Assembly: GCA_018372435.1 (NCBI GenBank)
Contig: JAHAJA010000009.1
Location: forward strand, 1-64,000
Direction: 5' to 3'
From: Clostridiales bacterium
GTDB lineage: Bacteria; Bacillota; Clostridia; Lachnospirales; Lachnospiraceae
Length of the DNA: 64,000 nucleotides
Within the stretch, counting starts at the first letter, position 1. Every line of letters begins with the position of its first letter. The notes beneath the pieces were generated by a model. It was not told the origin of the DNA. It saw only the letters and a program-made list of their open reading frames with translations, and made no database searches. Positions 62,192 to 64,000 of this stretch are shown here, in pieces. Both the position numbers and the translations under genes were made by a program.

Positions 62192-62644
62192 TTAAAAATA
62201 TTTTTTATTTCCCCACAGGTTACTTTTTTTCAAATCTACATACTCATTATAAGCTTTCTCTAGAATCTGTTTTTCATTCGAAAACTTTAATAAATGATAT
62301 GCTTCATGAAACTTATAATACCCTGAGTCCATAAAATACTCTTCACGTTGTGGTTTACTATAATAACTGTCAGACATCATCAGATACCAATGCACATCTT
62401 TTGACACCAAATCTGAAGGTGTATTAAATGTATATTGACTCTTTCCAACATACTTAATGATACTAGTATCTACTCCAGTTTCTTCCTTTACTTCACGGAT
62501 AGCAGTTTCTTTATATTCTTCCCCCTCTTCTACTGTCCCTTTCGGTAAAACCCAACCTTCATACTTGTTCTTATAGTTCTTATACAGTAATAATATCTTT
62601 CCTCTGAATATAACCACACCGCCACAGCTCGTTGCCTCTATCAT
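62192..62644 (-). CDS. Nudix hydrolase
   Basis: 150 residues with a complete Nudix box (G-x5-E-x7-REVKEETGV) preceded by GWVLPKGTVE, typical of the Ap4A hydrolase / MutT-like branch. It starts with SGGVVIFR-type strands (CGGVVIFRGKILLLYK). Substrate not deducible. AGGAGG lies before the ATG, a consensus-like promoter lies upstream (62686-62714), and a terminator follows directly. Confidence 0.88.
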   Translation of the reverse strand: MIEATSCGGVVIFRGKILLLYKNYKNKYEGWVLPKGTVEEGEEYKETAIREVKEETGVDTSIIKYVGKSQYTFNTPSDLVSKDVHWYLMMSDSYYSKPQREEYFMDSGYYKFHEAYHLLKFSNEKQILEKAYNEYVDLKKSNLWGNKKYF

Positions 62645-62685
62645 CGCAATTCCTCCTGTACTATGGTGTGTCTTGTCCTAAAGAT

Positions 62686-62714
62686 AGTATACCTCTTTTT
62701 TTTGTGATTTTCAA
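62686..62714 (-). promoter_or_regulatory. Promoter of the Nudix gene
   Basis: On the minus strand TTGAAA (62714-62709), a 17-base spacer and TATACT (62691-62686). Confidence 0.75.
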
Positions 62715-62775
62715 CCAAAAAATGTGGAAAGTCTTGTTAAATATTACGAACATTTATAGCACAAGTGAAAATTTC

Positions 62776-64000
62776 TTATCTATTAAAGTACGTATCCATG
62801 ATTTTCTTTGCAATTGGAACAGCATAATCACTACCAGTTCCAGCACCTTCTACAATAACACTAACAGCAATCTTAGGGTTATCTGATGGTGCGAATCCAA
62901 CAAACCAAGCATGTGAAGATTTACCTGAATCAAATTCAGCTGATCCAGTTTTACCTGCTGCTTGATATCTATTACTAGACAATTTATATGCAGTCCCATC
63001 ATTCACCACTTCTTCCATCATATCGGTAAGTGTTTGCGCTTCTTTGGCAGTCACTAAGTTCCCGAATGTGGAAGGCATATTCTTACTAACAACATTTCCA
63101 ACATAATTCTCAATATGATCAACTACATATGGTTTCATTAGTGTTCCACCATTAGCAATGGCACTAACAAGTAATAGATTATGCATTGGGCTAATTAAGG
63201 TATTTCCTTGACCAATTGCTGTTTGAGCAGCTAACGTTTTTTCTGAAGAAGAATTTAGTGTAAAAGAACTCTTCTTGTAAGGGAATGGTAATGGTAATTC
63301 AGAATTGAACAATAATGATTCACTAGTACTTAACCAAGAATTTTTGTTAAGTTTTGTTCCAATATAAGCAAAGGCTGTGTTACAAGATTTAGCTAATGCT
63401 GTTTCTAAATTAACAGTTCCATGTACCTTATTATTGTAACAATTAATCTTCATATCACCAATTGTAATACTACCCTTACATGTATATTTAAACTTCTTAT
63501 AATCCGAGTGTTCTCTCATATATTGTAGTGCCGTTACAATCTTAAAGGTAGATCCTGGTGGATATAATCCCTGTGTAGCCCGATTAATTAAAGCAGAATT
63601 GTTCTCGCTATCATCCACTAAGTCATTCCACAGAGAAGTAATTTGATTTGGGTCATAATCTGGCTTTGATACCATCGCTAATATCTTGCCTGTACTTGGC
63701 TCTAATACCACTACAGAGCCTTTGTGACTACCAAGAGCATTGTATGCTACCTTTTGTAACTCTACGTCTAACGTTGTTACAATATTATCACCAACATTCT
63801 TCTTCTCTGATAACTCATTGAAGATTTTTTCTATTGGATTTGCATTAGAAGTTAGCAAATTAAAATTCTCCGATAACTCGATCCCCGTCTTACCCTTGTC
63901 AAATCTTCCCACGACATGTACAAATAGATCCTTGTATGGATATACACGTTTACTATTTCCTTTGTCATCTTCAATTGTTTGAGCTAAGACTTCACCGTTG
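62776..64000 (-). CDS. Class B penicillin-binding protein (partial, cut by the window end)
   Basis: Peptidoglycan transpeptidase; the frame stays open to the window edge (408 codons visible), so the N-terminus with its membrane anchor lies outside. Catalytic motifs are complete: PGSTFK (acylated Ser), SCN and GKTGSAE. VTTLDVELQKVAYNALG marks the start of the transpeptidase region. It resembles the PbpA/FtsI-like proteins that are paired with a RodA/FtsW gene in Clostridia, which would lie outside this window. No clear terminator is seen after the stop. Confidence 0.92.
   Translation of the reverse strand, partial: NGEVLAQTIEDDKGNSKRVYPYKDLFVHVVGRFDKGKTGIELSENFNLLTSNANPIEKIFNELSEKKNVGDNIVTTLDVELQKVAYNALGSHKGSVVVLEPSTGKILAMVSKPDYDPNQITSLWNDLVDDSENNSALINRATQGLYPPGSTFKIVTALQYMREHSDYKKFKYTCKGSITIGDMKINCYNNKVHGTVNLETALAKSCNTAFAYIGTKLNKNSWLSTSESLLFNSELPLPFPYKKSSFTLNSSSEKTLAAQTAIGQGNTLISPMHNLLLVSAIANGGTLMKPYVVDHIENYVGNVVSKNMPSTFGNLVTAKEAQTLTDMMEEVVNDGTAYKLSSNRYQAAGKTGSAEFDSGKSSHAWFVGFAPSDNPKIAVSVIVEGAGTGSDYAVPIAKKIMDTYFNR

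Noticed and set aside
1..64000. CRISPR arrays, tRNA or rRNA genes, prophage modules
   Set aside because: No regularly spaced direct repeats, no cloverleaf or rRNA segments and no phage structural genes were recognised by reading; a weakly conserved RNA could still have been missed.

Overview
The window is a low-GC, chromosomal, housekeeping-type segment from a spore-forming member of the Clostridia, most like the Lachnospiraceae (Lachnoclostridium / Clostridium phytofermentans type). The basis is: SpoIIM and a GerM-domain lipoprotein, the IspH-ribosomal protein S1 fusion, the gene orders recA-recX-rny, plsX-acpP-rnc-smc-ftsY, rimO-pgsA-cinA and baiN-cmk-ispH/S1, strong GGAGG ribosome-binding sites and TTGACA/TATAAT promoters with 17-base spacers. 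No rRNA, tRNA, CRISPR array, prophage or complete insertion sequence was seen. Most genes are on the minus strand.

Layout. 1-5.3 kb (minus): condensin partners scpA/scpB behind a degenerate site-2-protease-like membrane protein, a metallophosphoesterase, a D,D-carboxypeptidase with a long acidic linker, and a bacterial Ig-like protein. 5.3-9.3 kb: a CaCA antiporter, a GNAT acetyltransferase, a lipoprotein whose tail is 32 triplets of the form X-X-Asn, and DAHP synthase. 9.3-18 kb (minus): spoIIM, an ADP-ribose pyrophosphatase, an aspartate aminotransferase, rny, recX, recA (with a LexA box) and a threonine ammonia-lyase. 18-25.6 kb: ftsY, smc, rnc, acpP, plsX and a decayed TtcA-like gene. 25.8-36 kb: cheR, ispH/S1, cmk, a BaiN-type flavoprotein, an RpiR regulator, a GerMN lipoprotein, cinA, pgsA, rimO. 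36-44.6 kb: two proteins of unknown function, folD, a heterodimeric ABC exporter behind paired palindromes, a DUF6273-like remnant and a GNAT. 44.6-53 kb: a YbhJ-like hydratase, a histidine phosphatase, a 59-residue DUF6440-type protein, a transaldolase-family protein, DUF4867, a LacI regulator and a COG2407-type sugar isomerase. 53-64 kb: an L,D-transpeptidase, a P-loop kinase, pyrB-pyrI, an ABC pair whose ATPase has an in-frame TGA, a two-domain PPK2, a sugar-sensor/GGDEF fusion, a Nudix hydrolase and the end of a class B PBP.

Most noteworthy. (1) A roughly 100-base structured element occurs twice, directly before the start codons of two unrelated genes (30961-31060 and 52481-52577). It has compensatory changes, competing helices and a well-placed internal SD-AUG, and is the best candidate here for an undescribed regulatory RNA or small mobile RNA element. 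(2) A family of four dispersed GAGGCTGTTGCAAAAT palindromes sits at gene 3' ends and shares a core with the ends of IS6-family insertion sequences. (3) Several genes keep their reading frame but have lost catalytic motifs (S2P-like, TtcA-like), and one ABC ATPase is broken by a single stop codon. (4) A LacI-type sugar sensor is fused to a diguanylate cyclase without any DNA-binding or membrane domain. (5) The isomerase/LacI/DUF4867/transaldolase neighbourhood has several palindromic operators and partly resembles transaldolase-type sulfoglycolysis clusters.
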